Shown here in pieces: positions 23,097-36,415 of a stretch of DNA of 64,000 bases (within the stretch, counting starts at the first letter, position 1; every line of letters begins with the position of its first letter). Made by a program: the position numbers and the translations under genes. The stretch comes from Quercus robur (Eukaryota > Streptophyta > Magnoliopsida > Fagales > Fagaceae): assembly GCF_932294415.1 (NCBI RefSeq), contig NC_065541.1:52120290-52184289 (forward strand), in the 5' to 3' direction. The notes below the pieces were generated by a model that did not search any database, was not told the DNA's origin, and worked only from the letters and a program-made list of their open reading frames with translations.

Positions 23097-24109
23097 ATGA
23101 TCAACCACAAAGTTAGGGTAGCTATTTAACATATAAATATTTATTTAACTATAATAGTTTTTTAGTACCTACTTGTTAAAGACAATATATCTATTCTCTA
23201 AAAACTTCTAAGAATGATAACAAATATCATCATCTTCCAACAATAAACAATTGAATTTTGCTAAGAAATTAAAAATAAAAAATAAAAAATAAAAAAGAAA
23301 GATAATAAAAGGCTTGTGTCATCGAATATCATCATTCTAACTTTCTAAGAATTTTTATCATTTAAAACTCAAAATACATGAAGAAAATTTTTAGGATGTT
23401 AAAATTTAGCAGAAGTAATTTAGACATTATACAATAAAATATTTTAAGAATCATAAGTTTTCATTATGGTTTAACTGAGAGAATAACAATATGACATATT
23501 TGCTCTTTTCCAAAATATTGTGGGAAAAATTGCTTGATTTTAAAGTTTAAGGAAGAATTGTAAACTACCCCAAACATAAAGGATGAAAAATGTTTTTTTT
23601 CCTAAGTTTTTGTTTTTGTTTTTGTGTGCAAAATTATGTGTTTTTATTTAAAATAGTGTGTAAAGAAAAAAAATATACAAAAAGTCAACCCAAGAAAATT
23701 GTATGTGGAATAATGAATTTTGGCTCAACAAAGTTGATTAAACCAACAAAAAATTTCTAAAAACACAACAAAATGACGCAACATTTTCATAATACCTTTA
23801 TAATTTTGTTATATTTTATTTTAACTTGTAAAGAATTGACAGCTCAGAAGTTTTGAAAATATTGTGACAACATCAAGATGTCTTAACATTTTTCACACAA
23901 AAAAATGTTATGTCCATGACATTTTCACAGCAAATCATTAGTAGGTTACTACAAGTTGTTATTGGTGGGCAAAAAAGTAGTTTTATTGGTAAGTTTAAAT
24001 TAGAACCAATAACAATTTACCATATTTGATTTGTTATGAAAGTGTTATGAAAATTATTGTGAACAAACCAAAAATAATATAGCAAATATACTACAACTTT
24101 ATGCATTCA

Positions 24110-24147
<38 letters not shown>

Positions 24148-24590
24148 CAGCAAAACAGTGAAAGTTAAACGAACCAAAACTACTGTAGTGAAATTACTGT
24201 AACTTTTCACATGCACTCTTTTTACATAATATATATATACACACACATTGCACTTACAATGTAACTTTATATTGTAAACACATAAAAATTGGTAAATGTT
24301 GTACACATTTGTAAAATTTGTACAATTTATTTTTTGCAAATTTATATAATATTTGCTACTTTTTGTGTGTATACAATGTAAGCTTACATTACAAGTAAAA
24401 AGTAACCATATAAAGATCCTTTAAAAGATAAAAAATAAAAAATAAAAAAAACAAGCTCAAACCAAGTTAGTAAACTTGAAAGAAAAAAAAAAAAAAACAA
24501 AAGGAAAAAGGCAAGTCACTAAACCGAAAATACTATTCATAATACTATTCATGAGTCTATTCGCTCTTTTTGTATATAAAAAAATAAAAA
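23097..24590. other. Intergenic, very AT-rich
   Basis: No gene seen. There is a 30-base poly(A) run at 24114-24143, and repeated phrases about ATTTTCACA and ATTGTGAAAATATTG that are related to the tandem repeat to the right. Confidence 0.5.
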
Positions 24591-25451
24591 AAAGAGCACA
24601 AATCGATGACTAAAAAAAAAAAGCGATGAATAGTACATATTGAACAAACCAAAAGTACTGTAGTTTTTACACATTCACCCAACAAGTGTCACAACATTTT
24701 CACAAAACATTTATTTTCAATTGTGGTTGGTCACAGTTTCATATTTTATTATTTTATTTTGACTTATAAGAAATTGACATCTCAATAATTGTGAAAATAT
24801 TGTGAAATTTGTTGTGTCAATATAACAATATATGTACGAGTTCTTATAAATATTTAAAAGAAAAAAAAGTACAAACGGAAGATAGAAAATAAAATAAAAT
24901 AAAAACAGTAGCTACAATGCCACTTGAACAAACCAAAGTGGCACTGTAGCAACTGTTCAAAACTTGGGGGACAAAAAATGACTCACTACACCAAAAGGGG
25001 CACTGTAGAGATATTGCCTCTTTTTATATAGTTAGTAGAAAAAAGAGCACAAATCGATAACTTAAAAATAAAAATAAAAGTACATATTGAACAAACTAAA
25101 AGTACGGTAGCTTTTACACATTCACCTAACAAGTGTCATAACATTTTCACAAAACATTTATTTTCGGTTGTGGCTGGTCACAATTTCATATTTTATTATT
25201 TTATTTTGACTTATAAAAAATTAACACTTCAATAATTGTGAAAATATTGTAAAATTTGTTGGGTCAGTATAACAATATATATAAAAGGAAAAAAAAGTAC
25301 AAATGAAGACTTAAAAATAATAATAATAAATAAAGCTGTAGTTACTGTTCAAAACTTTAAATAAAAAAGAAAAAAGAAAAAAGAGAGACAAAGTGGCTCA
25401 ATAAACAAAAATGGCAATGTAGAGGCATTGCCTCTTTTTATATAGTTATTA
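24591..25451. repeat. Tandem repeat, two copies of about 450 bp
   Basis: Copy A starts at about 24591 and copy B at about 25041; each begins AAAGAGCACAAATCGAT. Both share TACATATTGAACAAAC, TTTTACACATTCACC, the block TTTCATATTTTATTATTTTA and an end CATTGCCTCTTTTTATATAGT. Copy A holds an extra segment with GGCACTGTAGC. A third partial start precedes copy A near 24563. Read on the minus strand, each unit begins TCTA(A/C)TAACTATATAAAAAG, which resembles a Helitron 5' end, but the flanking base is T rather than A, so I leave the class open. Confidence 0.8.
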
Positions 25452-26074
25452 GAAATATATAAAATAAATAGTGTTTTCTTTTTTAAAGATAATTAAATTC
25501 AATCATTTAATTCATTAATCAATACAATTATATAGTTGAATTAATGTGCAAAGAACATAAGACATGATCTTGTATGGATTGAAGATGAACTTGAATTTTT
25601 GAGTGATAACTCGAGAAAAGATAAAGAGTTATGTAACTGATAGTTATCTGTTTAATAAAATCTCAATTTTTCCTGTAAAAAACAAAAAATATGCACTAGT
25701 TGAATTGGGTAGATTAAGGTTAAATTTTCAACCAAATAGCTATTTTGACAGATTAGAAAATTTCCTAACTATTATTAAACCACCAAAATCTACAACTATT
25801 ATGTCAATTGAAATATAGCTAGTTTGGATCCAATGAATTGCGTAGGTCAACAAGATACATTTGTTTAGATTGGACATTCTCTAACTAGACCATATATATA
25901 CACTGGAACTTTTTAATGGATCTTTTGGATGGGCATGTTTCAAATAGTTTTTCTTTTTAAATAAAAAAGAAAAGAAAAATAATAACAGATACCAACAAAA
26001 TTGACGCCAAAGCTTTTATATATATATATATAGGCAAGTCGAGTTTGGTCGATTCTTGGTGGGTTTAAAAGATT
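25452..26074. other. Intergenic, no gene recognised
   Basis: A 71-codon open stretch at 25603-25818 (plus) shows no family motif and has AT-driven composition; I do not call it. An (AT)n run lies at 26018-26032. Confidence 0.4.
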
Positions 26075-26869
26075 CAACCTACTGGATTTTTTAAAAAACT
26101 AACTACAAAACCCAAACAATATCATTAGTTAGCAAATGTTTCAAACTAATTTCGTTTATAACAATTCGAGTTCAGTGGACTCGATTTAGGAAAAACTGAT
26201 GTGGAGAAAACATGGAAATCGAGTTCAACGAACTCGGTTTCCATGTACAGAAATCGAGTTCATTGAACTCGATTTTCATGTATGGAAAACGAGTTCAATG
26301 AACTCAATTTCCATGTATTTCCAACGAGTTCATTGAACTCGTTTTCATTGGACTCGAAAGATCAGAAGATGGAAAACTAGTGCCATCAGATCGTGCTCTT
26401 GTTGTTGGGTTTGGCTGCGTCTGCCAGATCGTGCTCTTGTTGTTGCGTCTGCAGAAGATGGACCTTGCCATCAGATCGTGCTCTTGTTGTTGGGTTTGGC
26501 TGCGTCTGCAGAAGATGGACCTTATTAGCTTGTTGTTGGCAAATCAATTTCTTGTGGGTGTGATCGTTTCCATGTATGGAAAACGAGTTTTGGCAAATCA
26601 ATTTCCTGTGGGTGTGATCGTTTCCATGTATGGAAAACAAGTTCAATGAACTCGTTTTCCATACATGGAAATCGAGTTCGTTGAACTCGGTTTCTGTACA
26701 TGGAAACCGAGTTCGTTGAACTCGATTTCCATGTTTTCTCCACCTCAGTTTTTCCTAAATCGAGTCCACTGAGCTCGAATTGTTATAAACGAAATTAGTT
26801 TGAAACATTTGCTAACTAATGATATTGTTTGGGTTTTGTAGTTAGTTTTTAAAAAAATCCCAACCTACT
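26075..26869. mobile_element. Foldback Mutator-like element with perfect 9-bp target-site duplication
   Basis: The element is 26084-26860 (777 bp). It is flanked on both sides by CAACCTACT (26075-26083 and 26861-26869), a perfect 9-bp duplication as made by Mutator-like transposases. The two arms are inverted copies of about 220 bp with only a handful of differences, beginning GGATTTTTTAAAAAACTAAC. Towards the centre each arm contains short palindromes of the type CGAGTTCATTGAACTCG, separated by CCATGTATGGAAA-like spacers. The core (26380-26530) is less AT-rich, with direct repeats of CAGATCGTGCTCTTGTTGTT and GAAGATGGACCTT, and a 56-bp direct repeat at about 26540-26640. It encodes no transposase, so it is non-autonomous. 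High arm identity suggests recent movement. Confidence 0.93.
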
Positions 26870-28019
26870 CGTCAATCTAACTTTTCATTTTAATGGGTAA
26901 AAACTATCCAACATGTGCCACCATCTACACTAACACCACATGGGTTAGCCAATTAAGTTGATTTTTGTCAATTCAAGGTTGGATTTAATTGGGGAATCTC
27001 ATGTATGATATCTAAAGAATGGTATACATATAATTAATAATTCATATTTTAGTGTGGGAAAATACACTTACTCCGTTTAACATGGCTATATCACTAGTCA
27101 TATCCTATAATTCAAATTTTATCAAGAAACTAAAAGGTATGCATGCTCGACAAGCCGACACTTTTAGAGTAAATGTCAATTGTAGTTAAAGTGGAGTTTG
27201 TCTGGGCATGATTTATGAAGAAAATTAAGAGGGCCAATTTAAGAAAAAACTTTACAAGGTTCAAAGTAACTTTTCAAATGGCGACTATACACTATAGTTT
27301 TTACCTTTGACAACAATAGTAGAGAAGCAACACTTTCTAAACGTCTCTTGCACGTTCATATAAAGAAAATTACAAGAGTAAAACATGAAAAGCACATAAA
27401 ATGATAAAAATAACCAGTGAATCAGTGATGAGTTTGTTGTCTATATATATATACAATTCATCTCTTCTCATGAGCATCTTGAAATTAGGTTAGGAAGAAC
27501 CAAAAAAGAGAAATAGTAGATTTGAAAAATAAAAGGTGGATTAATAATTGAATTAGCACGTACAAAGTGGATTATAGATCATAATTAATATCTTAAATTA
27601 AGAACAAAAAGAAGCTCACCAAGCATTGTAAGACACACCACCTTTACGACTAATGAGGCATCGAATAAGATACAAAAATACAAAGAAGCCCCATTCATGG
27701 CCCGCAACGCACATGTTGATTCTCCTAAGCTCTCCGGCCAGTTGGTGGTCACTACTCACCAGCACACAAATCTGCATGAATGCGAAGCGGCCAAACATTG
27801 GGTCCCCTCACATGGTGACCGCCCTATAATTACAAAAATCCTTGTTGTGAAAAGAGCAGATGGTCATTGCTTGTAGTAAGTAGTAACATAAGGCATGCTT
27901 TATGATTTTTATTTTTTAACTGATTGAAAGAGATAGGGCCTAATTGTAAAGACTGAAATGGTGTCCATTCAGCAAAGCCTGTTAATCCCATGACAAAGGC
28001 AGGACCGGACCTGCTTAGC
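26870..28019. other. Intergenic, one unassigned short open frame
   Basis: At 27798-27616 (minus) a 60-codon frame stands out by balanced base composition against AT-rich surroundings and predicts a hydrophobic segment (WGFFVFLYLIRCLI). I do not recognise it and see no neighbouring exons. It may be chance or a gene relic. Confidence 0.3.
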
Positions 28020-28620
28020 TTGATCGCCACGCCTACCTCGGACGGTGATCATGGAGACTGGCCTACCTCGGACAGTGATCCCGAAGACCAACGTCAGTCC
28101 AACCATGTCGATGATTTAGTGGCCGAATACTTATGATTGCCGATCTTCATATTAGTATTTGAGCAAAATTCACCTAAAAATGAGTATTCATCAAATGTAC
28201 ATTCTATTCCATTATCAACATTTATTGCATCTCACCCATCTGATAGTCACATTAAATGCGAGTAAACCTATTGCCTATTGTTTTTTAGGTTGAAATCCTA
28301 GCATATGTGCACTCAACCAAGCTGGAGGGACAACTTACTGAAAAAGTCTATCACCTAATTATGAGCAGGAATTCCTACCAAATGCAAACCCCTTTCTTGC
28401 CCTATAAAATACCACATCACTATTCAAAAAATGTGTGTGCGCGCGCACTAGAAATGCCATTTCTCTGTAATTTTCCTTTACTAACTTGATCTTCAAAGCC
28501 TCCTCAGGCAAACTCACTAGTTGGCCCTAACGAAGCATAGGCCTCTGTTCATAGCATATCGCTTATTAGGTTATAAAGGTCTAATTGAGCATAGCCCTAA
28601 TAGAAGCCTTCGCGGTAGTT
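28020..28620 (+). mobile_element. Probable LTR remnant
   Basis: It begins with a short direct repeat GCCTACCTCGGACRGTGATC (about 28032 and 28060). A TATA box (CCCTATAAAATACC) lies near 28400, then a region like the transcribed end of plant LTRs (CTGTAATTTTCC, ACTAACTTGATC). Ends and target duplication are not found, so the borders are approximate. Confidence 0.4.
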
Positions 28621-30084
28621 TCTCTTCTTCTTATTTGCCCACTAACAATAATATTGTCTAGTTACAACAATTTTTTTGTAAGAAAAAAAGTACTTGAACT
28701 CCAAAATTTAAAATAATAATAATAATAATAACAACAGTGCTTAGTAATCATTAATTAAGGCAGTCTCAAATTGATCAATTGTCTCTCTAATGACTGAGGA
28801 GTGCATGTCAACTAACTCTTGACTGAGTCTCGATCAATCTAGAATCAAGATTTTTGATTCTAACTAGGCTCATTAAGTCAATTGTTTAAGTGGGATTTTG
28901 TGTCATGGATGCAAAACCATATAGGGGCACATAAAAGTTGACGAAAAATAGGTTTTTGGAGAGCTTGAGTCTTACCACATTGAAAGCAAACCCTAAACCT
29001 CTCTATTCACCACTATGAAGAGATCAACAAGTGATTTGAAGATCAGTTCTTCGAGTTTGCTATCAAGGTTGAAGACATGGTACCTTCCATGTTCGTTACA
29101 GTAGATAAGAATCTTAAAGGCGGTCTTTGAAGTCACGAATGCGATTCATATAAAGAATTCCAAATTAGAAGAGTCCAAGGAGCGTGGAGCTAGGGTTGTC
29201 CAAACCCAACCGCGACCTAACAGAATTATCCGACTCGACACCACTTGAACCAAAATTAACTCGATCCAAACAGAGAGGTGGTCGACAGTAAGTTTCTGGC
29301 ATTAGCAACCGATGTGAGCAGGTCAAGTGGTAGGGTTAGAGGTTTGAAACCCAATGGAAATCAAATCGATCAATATATCTTGCAGAAAATTGTCATTCTC
29401 CCTCACCCATTGTCCTCCCTTTCTCTCTCAATCTCAAATTTGTTGAGATCTGAACCAGATTTGTTGAGATTCAGCGAGATCTCGTTTGTCATTACCTCTC
29501 TCAATTTCAGCCAAAATCGACTCGATCTAACCTACCGGTACTCACGATCAACAGCAAGTCATCTATTCTACCACCCACCAAGATCGAGTCAAGTCTAAGC
29601 AGAGCCCAACCCTACTATCAGCCATTTGGAGTCACATCTATAAGTACTATTGAATGTAGCAATTAGAAATAACTATTAAGACATAAAACCAGGACATTGC
29701 CATTTGCACGCGTTAACTATTTTTTTTTCAAATACAACGGTCCATTTCGTGAAAAGGAAAATCTCAAATGGTCATGGTAAAAAAAAAAAAAAGATTGTCG
29801 TTTAGTGAGACTCATCCCTGTTTGTTACTTTGTTTTCATCGAATAAAACTGTCGCAATACGCGTACCGACATCATTGCATCTGATTTCATTATAATTATC
29901 CCCTCCGAGGCTCCGACACTTCTCTATTCCCTAATCTCTTTAACCCTTTATACCCTTTACCCGTCCCCAATTGATTTACCTTTGTCGGCACACAGCAACA
30001 TCAACCGCACCAACAACGTTGTGACTCTCAATATCCACCGTCGGATCAATCAGTCCGCGACACTCATCCATGATCATCGCTTCT
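28621..30084. other. Intergenic upstream of the remorin gene
   Basis: No gene is recognised. An open stretch at 29278-29598 has no family signal. There are poly(A) and poly(T) runs and an (AAT)n run near 28710-28730. Confidence 0.45.
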
Positions 30085-30180
30085 CACGCCACGTGTACAC
30101 AAATAGAACACTGTCTTTTCCAAACCAATAATCTGAGCGCGTATTTTACGTAGTTCCTAAAGGATATAAAAGGTCCAACG
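30085..30180 (+). promoter_or_regulatory. Putative remorin promoter: G-box and TATA box
   Basis: A G-box (GCCACGTGTAC) lies at about 30089-30099, and a TATA-like box (GGATATAAAAGG) at about 30161-30172. This is about 130 bp before the ATG at 30299, a sensible spacing for a plant core promoter. G-boxes bind bZIP and bHLH factors; any hormone or light response is inference. Confidence 0.55.
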
Positions 30181-30298
30181 TAGCCCTTTTTTTGATCTAT
30201 CGAACACTGCCAAATATAGAAAGATAAAGCACTCGCTATAGCTACACTATAATTTCCATTCAATTTCAAAGCTTTGGAAGTATTAGCTATTATTATTT

Positions 30299-33200
30299 AT
30301 GGAGACGGAGGTGATGAACAAGGTGGAACCCGTAACAACGCCAGCCATTTCTGATCCACCTATGGCTTCTGCTGAGGTCCCAAAAGATGTCGCTCGTGAG
30401 AAAGCTGTGGTTCGACCCCAAGAACCCAAACCTGACGATTCCAAAGCTATCACCTTAGTAGAGAGTGAGTGAGCTCTCTCTTTCTATTTCCTTCTTGGGT
30501 CTTTTTTTTTTTTTTTATTGCTTGATTTTTCGTTCAACTTCGTACTTGGGTTCATTTTTGGGTGCCTTTTTTTTATTGCTGTTTGCCAAACAGAAGACGA
30601 GGTAGTGTTTGGCACAGCCACATCGTTCTGTTCCATACGTGTGAAGTTCAATTGATTGCTTTGAAATTTATTTTCTGAACTATAAATTAACTTTCAGTTT
30701 GGTCCGGTGAATACATGCAAATTCATCATTGCTTTATTTGGATAGAAGTACTTAAGAGAAAGGATTTGGATTTCTTTTTTTTAGTGTAAATGGCTTGATT
30801 AAATTATGAGGTTTTTTTTTTCCTATTGATTGAATTTATGGATGATCATAGTAGTAATTATTGAATTCATATCAAACAATTTATATATACTAGCAATTAT
30901 TTCTCAAATTAATTCCTTGATTATAAATTTTCAAATTCAAACGCAAATCATGGTATTTCTAGTTCCTCATTTTGTTATTGCTTACAATGGGGGGAACTAG
31001 GAAATAATTCCAGAGTGCTCATAGTATGGTAGCCTATAGAAAATTCAAAAAAGACTGGGTATATCCGTATATAGGTAAAAACTTGTGTAGGTAAGGAAGG
31101 AATTTCAGTCTAGTAGACAGGGGTACCATCTGATTGTTTGGTTCGGCTTCAACTGTGCCAAAAACTTCCATTAGTGTTTTTGTCTTGTTTCTATCTTTTT
31201 TGTGGGAAAGTCATATTATGTTTGAATGTCACTTTGATTTGTAAATCTGCTCTTGATATGGCTAAATCGCCTTAATTATTAGTATCCTTACTTTTCAAGT
31301 AATTAATTGGATGATTTTGTGGAAATATCGTTATATAATTTTTTTTAATGCAATTGTTTAACAGAGTCACCAATTATATGTAATCATTTCATTAAACAAA
31401 TCCAATTGGACTTTAACTTTTAAAAGCAACATTCTTTTTGGAAAGAGAAGCATGAAATTTTTTAAGTAATTAACTTCCTAGAGTGAGAATCTACCTTCCA
31501 GGGCGTTGTTTCATTGGATGCCATGTACCAGTGGCAACATCATTTCCTTTTTCCATAATCACTTTAGAAGGCATTTTTTATGCATTACTGTATCTTTTAT
31601 AAAGCTTGATATGTATCTCGTAATGGATGCTAGCTCAACATTGTATCATCTGTGTTTTTATAAAAGTTCCTTTATTTAGTTCTCATGGAATTTAGAAATG
31701 GATCATTAGGACCCTCTTTCACTCATTTGAAGTTGGGTGATGTCAATGGATTTTATAAAGGCTGATAATGATGGTGGTTTCACCATCGGTCGTGTTATCC
31801 AAAATTTGAGACTTTAGGGAATCCACTTCGTGCTGTTTTCTGATACAGAGATTGAGAGTAAACATTAACCATGTTGACATTATTTAAGAAAATTCCAGAA
31901 GGAATAATTTCATTCTTCATTGTTTCAATAATATCATCTATCAACATCATATATCTTTTTATCAAAAAGAAAACTAGGTTGTATCCAATAATAGTCAATC
32001 AAATGCAAGTCATGGACTAAAATCCTGCTCTTCAGGGGAAAAACTGTGGAAATCTAGATAGGGTCAAGGGTTGATTGATATTAAACATGTATATTAATAA
32101 TGAATCATAAGTTGAACAGAATGTGATCTGTTGTAATTCTATTTGAATTATTGTCTGTAACAGAGACTTCAGAACCTGTGGTGAAGAAAGATTCAAAGGG
32201 TTCAATCGATAGAGGTAAGTGTTCGAAATACTTCTCAACTTACATTTATTTTCTCATTCACTATAATTTGGTGACCATGAAGAAACTTAGCACATTTTCA
32301 TGTACCCCAGAAATTGGACACAGCCTATTTTGTTCCATGAAGCATTTCAAATGATTCCGTTATGTGTGTTTTTGTTTTGTAAGCATTTTAAACAATATGT
32401 GGATTCCTAAACCCATTTTGTACCATGGGCATGGAAGGATTTCCAAATGAACTCTGCTCCATTTAACTTCAATGAATGATGGTGATAAATAAACACTAGA
32501 CCACTAACTCTCTTTCTTAATTACCGTGTAAAACACAACGCGGTGATTAATTTCCATGGGATGTGTAGTTCTTTTTTCTTTTCTTTTTTTTCATACAAAA
32601 AAAAAAAAAAAAGAGTTTCAACAAAAAAAACCAACTATTATTGAATTAACAATAATGTAAAAATTTTAGATTTAGAGATCCAATTACTTTATTTATTCAT
32701 TTGATCTTTTTTCATCAAATTTCCCCGTGGATAACTGATGTCCTGCTTTGAATTTTACAGATATTGCTCTAGCAGATGTTGAAAAGGAGAAGAGATTATC
32801 TTTTGTCAAGGCATGGGAAGAAAGCGAAAAATCTAAGGCACAGAACAAGTAAGTCTTTGTTACTGACTTATTGTTGAGACACCACTTCAATTCAAAAACT
32901 ATGTCAATAGGTTTGGGCCCAATTATTTATATATATCAATTACTTACTTTCTTCAGTTGTCCTCAATATAGGACTCGATTCTCACGCTTTAATAGATATT
33001 ATTCCTTAAACAAAAATTCTGATTAATGCTAATATAATTATGTCCTTTGTAGTTCAGAAAAGAACTTTATGTTTGCTATCTCTACATAAGCTTAAAATTT
33101 GTTGAAACTATACTAATAATTGCAACTATGCTGAACTGTTAAACAGGGCACAGAAGAAGCTATCTGCTGTTACTGCATGGGAAAACAGCAAGAAAGCATC

Positions 33201-33855
33201 TATAGAAGCCGATCTAAGAAAAATTGAGGTAATTTGGCCTCTGTTCCTTCTGTTTTAGATTTATCTTCTGGTTGCCCCCACCCACCCTATGTTGTTGTTG
33301 ACCATGATCATACTTTCTCTACCTTGATTACTTGATTGGTATGTAGCATGTACTGCAACATGATAATGTGGGTCATACTCATTAATTTACGGCAGCATAT
33401 GGTGATGTTTTTTAGAAATGACAAGACACATCTCTATCACGTGCTATGCACAGTAACTGAGGACCTATTTACACTTTACAATTGAAGCGTTGAATGGAAT
33501 GCGAATCCATTTATAGTGGAGAATATTCAGTATTTTACAGTTTAGATTTGTTAGAAGTATTGGTTAAATGATTAAATTTACCTTATCCTATCAGTTTAAA
33601 CTTTTGGAATAATTGGTAATTTAACAAGATTCAACTTTAACAACTTCAAATTATTAACAGGAACAATTAGAAAAGAAGAAGGCAAACTATGCAGAGAAAA
33701 TGAAGAACAAAGTTGCTTTGATTCATAAGCAAGCAGAAGAAAAGAAGGCAATGATTGAAGCTAGACGTGGGGAAGAACTTCTCAAGGCAGAGGAGACATC
33801 TGCAAAATATCGTGCAACCGGAACCATTCCAAAGAAGTTCCTCGGTTGCTTTTGA
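30299..33855 (+). CDS. Remorin, five exons
   Basis: Exons: 30299-30464, 32164-32214, 32761-32848, 33147-33228 and 33661-33855. They join into 193 residues plus stop with GT-AG borders; the length is normal for a canonical (group 1 type) remorin. Residues 1-75 are a Pro-, Lys- and acid-rich variable N-terminus. From about residue 80 the C-terminal remorin domain follows (KEKRLSFVKAWEESEKSKA, KLSAVTAWENSKKASIEADL, AEKMKNKVALIHKQAEEKK), a strongly charged coiled coil. The last residues, GTIPKKFLGCF, form the membrane anchor with a Cys two from the end that may be acylated. Remorins scaffold plasma-membrane nanodomains and plasmodesmata and affect virus movement and symbiont entry; the role of this copy is not known. 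Intron 1 is long (1.7 kb), as is common when it helps expression, but that is inference. Confidence 0.95.
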
Positions 33856-34921
33856 ACTGCTTTTGAAATGCTTTTGTGCCTGTATTCAACTTCAAATTTA
33901 ATTCCCGGTTTTTCTTTATATTTTTCTTGTCTGTTCACTATGTGTTCATTTTGTATGTAATTGTAAACTGATGGGAAAATCAGCAAAGGTATAATAGTTT
34001 GTGTGCATAAAACTAGCATGTTGATTTGAGGATGACTCTTTTTCATCTATAATAAGATTCTTTTACAAATACTTTTTATTTGAACCATCTCCGATATTGT
34101 TTTGAATTATTTGCAAACCTCCGTTGCGCATGATAATTTTTTTTTTTTTTGAGTGTTCTCATTAAATATATTTTTATTAATATTATTGTTTTAGTTATTA
34201 ATAATTGGTTTTCATTATCTTTTAAGTTAATAAAAACCTTACATATATATAACTTTTAAAAAAAAACTTTTACATATATATATATAGTGAATCTTTACCT
34301 ATACCTTTAAGTAAACTCTATATATCCCACTTCTTTAGATGCGTAAAACCATAGACTACTACTCTATAATGATAGTTGCTAATTGATTTTATCATTTTTT
34401 TAATGATTTCATTTGTAATGCTTCTTACCATTAACATATATTTATTGATGATTTTCATAATAGAATCGTTAAATGAGGTAGTATCATTCATTAGATTTTC
34501 AAAAAGTAGTAGTGTATGAAAATTATATATATAAATATATATATATATATATAAATAAATATATATATATATATATATATAAATAAGGTTAAATGAAATG
34601 TCAAAAAAATTATTTTAAAATTTTCTAACTTGATTTCTTATACAATTTCTATTATTACCGAAGAACATCTATTTTTTAGTTATGATTGGAAATATGGTTT
34701 CCATGATTAAAGTTAGATTAGTTTTAAATTTAAATTTAGTACTATAATTGTATTTAATTGTAGATTATTGATTTAATTTTTTAAGTGAAAGTAACGGTTT
34801 ATTTTACTGTGCTGTAAAGTTTTTAATATTCTCTATATTGTCATCTCTATTTATTTATTTTTTTTTTTTTACTTCTCCTTACATCCTCTTTGTTTTCCAA
34901 TAAAAAGTTACTAATGATGTT

Positions 34922-34924
<3 letters not shown>

Positions 34925-34967
<43 letters not shown>
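34925..34967. repeat. (CT)n microsatellite, about 21 units
   Basis: An uninterrupted CT dinucleotide run of about 43 bp in an AT-rich setting. Confidence 0.95.
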
Positions 34968-34969
<2 letters not shown>

Positions 34970-36415
34970 TTGACAACCTATCGTCTTTCAAAATTTGATG
35001 ATGATTCTATGGCAATAAATATACATTATTAGTTTCTTTATGTTATATTTGGTTTGATATCCTCGTTAATTTTTTTTTTTTAATTTAGTGTTTCTGAATT
35101 GGCATTTTTTTTTAATTCCATTTTTCCTTTAATGTATTGAATGTGAGAATGAGTGTTTCTCTAGCATTACTCCACTTTATGAGGACAATTTTTTTTATTG
35201 GATCTAAGTAAAATATTATATGTTTAATTTTTTAAAATAAGTAAAGAGATGAAATATAAATAATTTAATAATATGGAGGCCGTGGCTAAATTTAAATGCT
35301 GAATAAAATAATATGAGAAGAAAAAAAAAGTAAAAGTAAAAGACATACCATTTATTCTGAATTTTTTTTCTTTATCACTTCTAAAGAATGTAACCATTAG
35401 TTTCTTCTTATTATGGCTCTTTTGTAATTTGAATAAATTCCTATGTAGCTTTAGTTGTTATTTGTTTGAAATATTATTTTCTTCTCGATTTTAGAAGTGA
35501 TCAATATTGAGAAAAATAACGATTGTTTTTTTTCATTAAAACAACTGTGTAATTTAAATAAGTTCTTGCCTACTTTTTTTGTATACCATGTTTTCGTATA
35601 ATATATTTTTTTTTTGATTCAGTGATGAAATATTAATTTTCAATGACTTTGCATCCATTTGAGATTGCTTTTATTTATTTATTTTAAAAAGCTATATAAG
35701 AGTAAAGTTGTACGCCCCATAAAGAAATAATTTGAGAAGTATTCATATATATAAGTTGGATTTTAATCTTTTCCAAACCCAAATTTAAAGTGATTGAACA
35801 ATTATTATTTGTAGTAATCGCTAATCTATGTAATGCATTGAAAAGATTTGCAAAAATGTGTAACATATAAACACTCAAATCATTGATGAAACAATTTCTA
35901 CACTGTTAAAGTGAAAACTAAAATAATAAGACGACTCCATATAAACCATGTAAAGATCATTAGCACCTATCATCACAAAAACATGTCATGACCCAACTCG
36001 AATTCTGAATTTGCAACCATCTCCGACATGTTAATAACCTAATACCAAGCCTAGTGTAATGTTGAATAAAATAAGATGAGAAGAAAAAAAAGTATAAATA
36101 AAAAATAAATATATATATATATATATAACAATAAGCACTAAATTATCCAAATCATGCTATGTAATATAATAATACAATATTTTTATCTACTATCTTTAAT
36201 TCTTTATAATGCAATAGGATAATGTTTAACAATCAAAGAGAACAAAAAACAAAAACAAAACAAAACAAAAACTTAAAACACAAAACTATATTGCATCAAC
36301 CCAAATTAGAGTTCTAAAAATCCACCAAAAAATAGAGAGAGAGAGAGAGAGAAATAACCTTTTTGTGAGGAAAAACTATGTAAAGAATGGAAGAGACAAT
36401 AACAAATTTATAATA

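Noticed and set aside
24591-25451. CRISPR-like array
   Set aside because: Two long units of 450 bp in a plant genome; no short regular repeats or spacers.
25603-25818. 71-codon open frame
   Set aside because: No motif and AT-driven residue use (Ile, Lys, Asn, Phe).
26386-26743. Open frames in both directions within the foldback element
   Set aside because: They translate the palindromic and direct repeats (repeating FHTWKRSHP / NDHTH phrases) and have no transposase motif.
29278-29598. 106-codon open frame upstream of the remorin gene
   Set aside because: Ser/Leu-rich without any recognisable motif, no splice context, about 0.7 kb upstream of the promoter.
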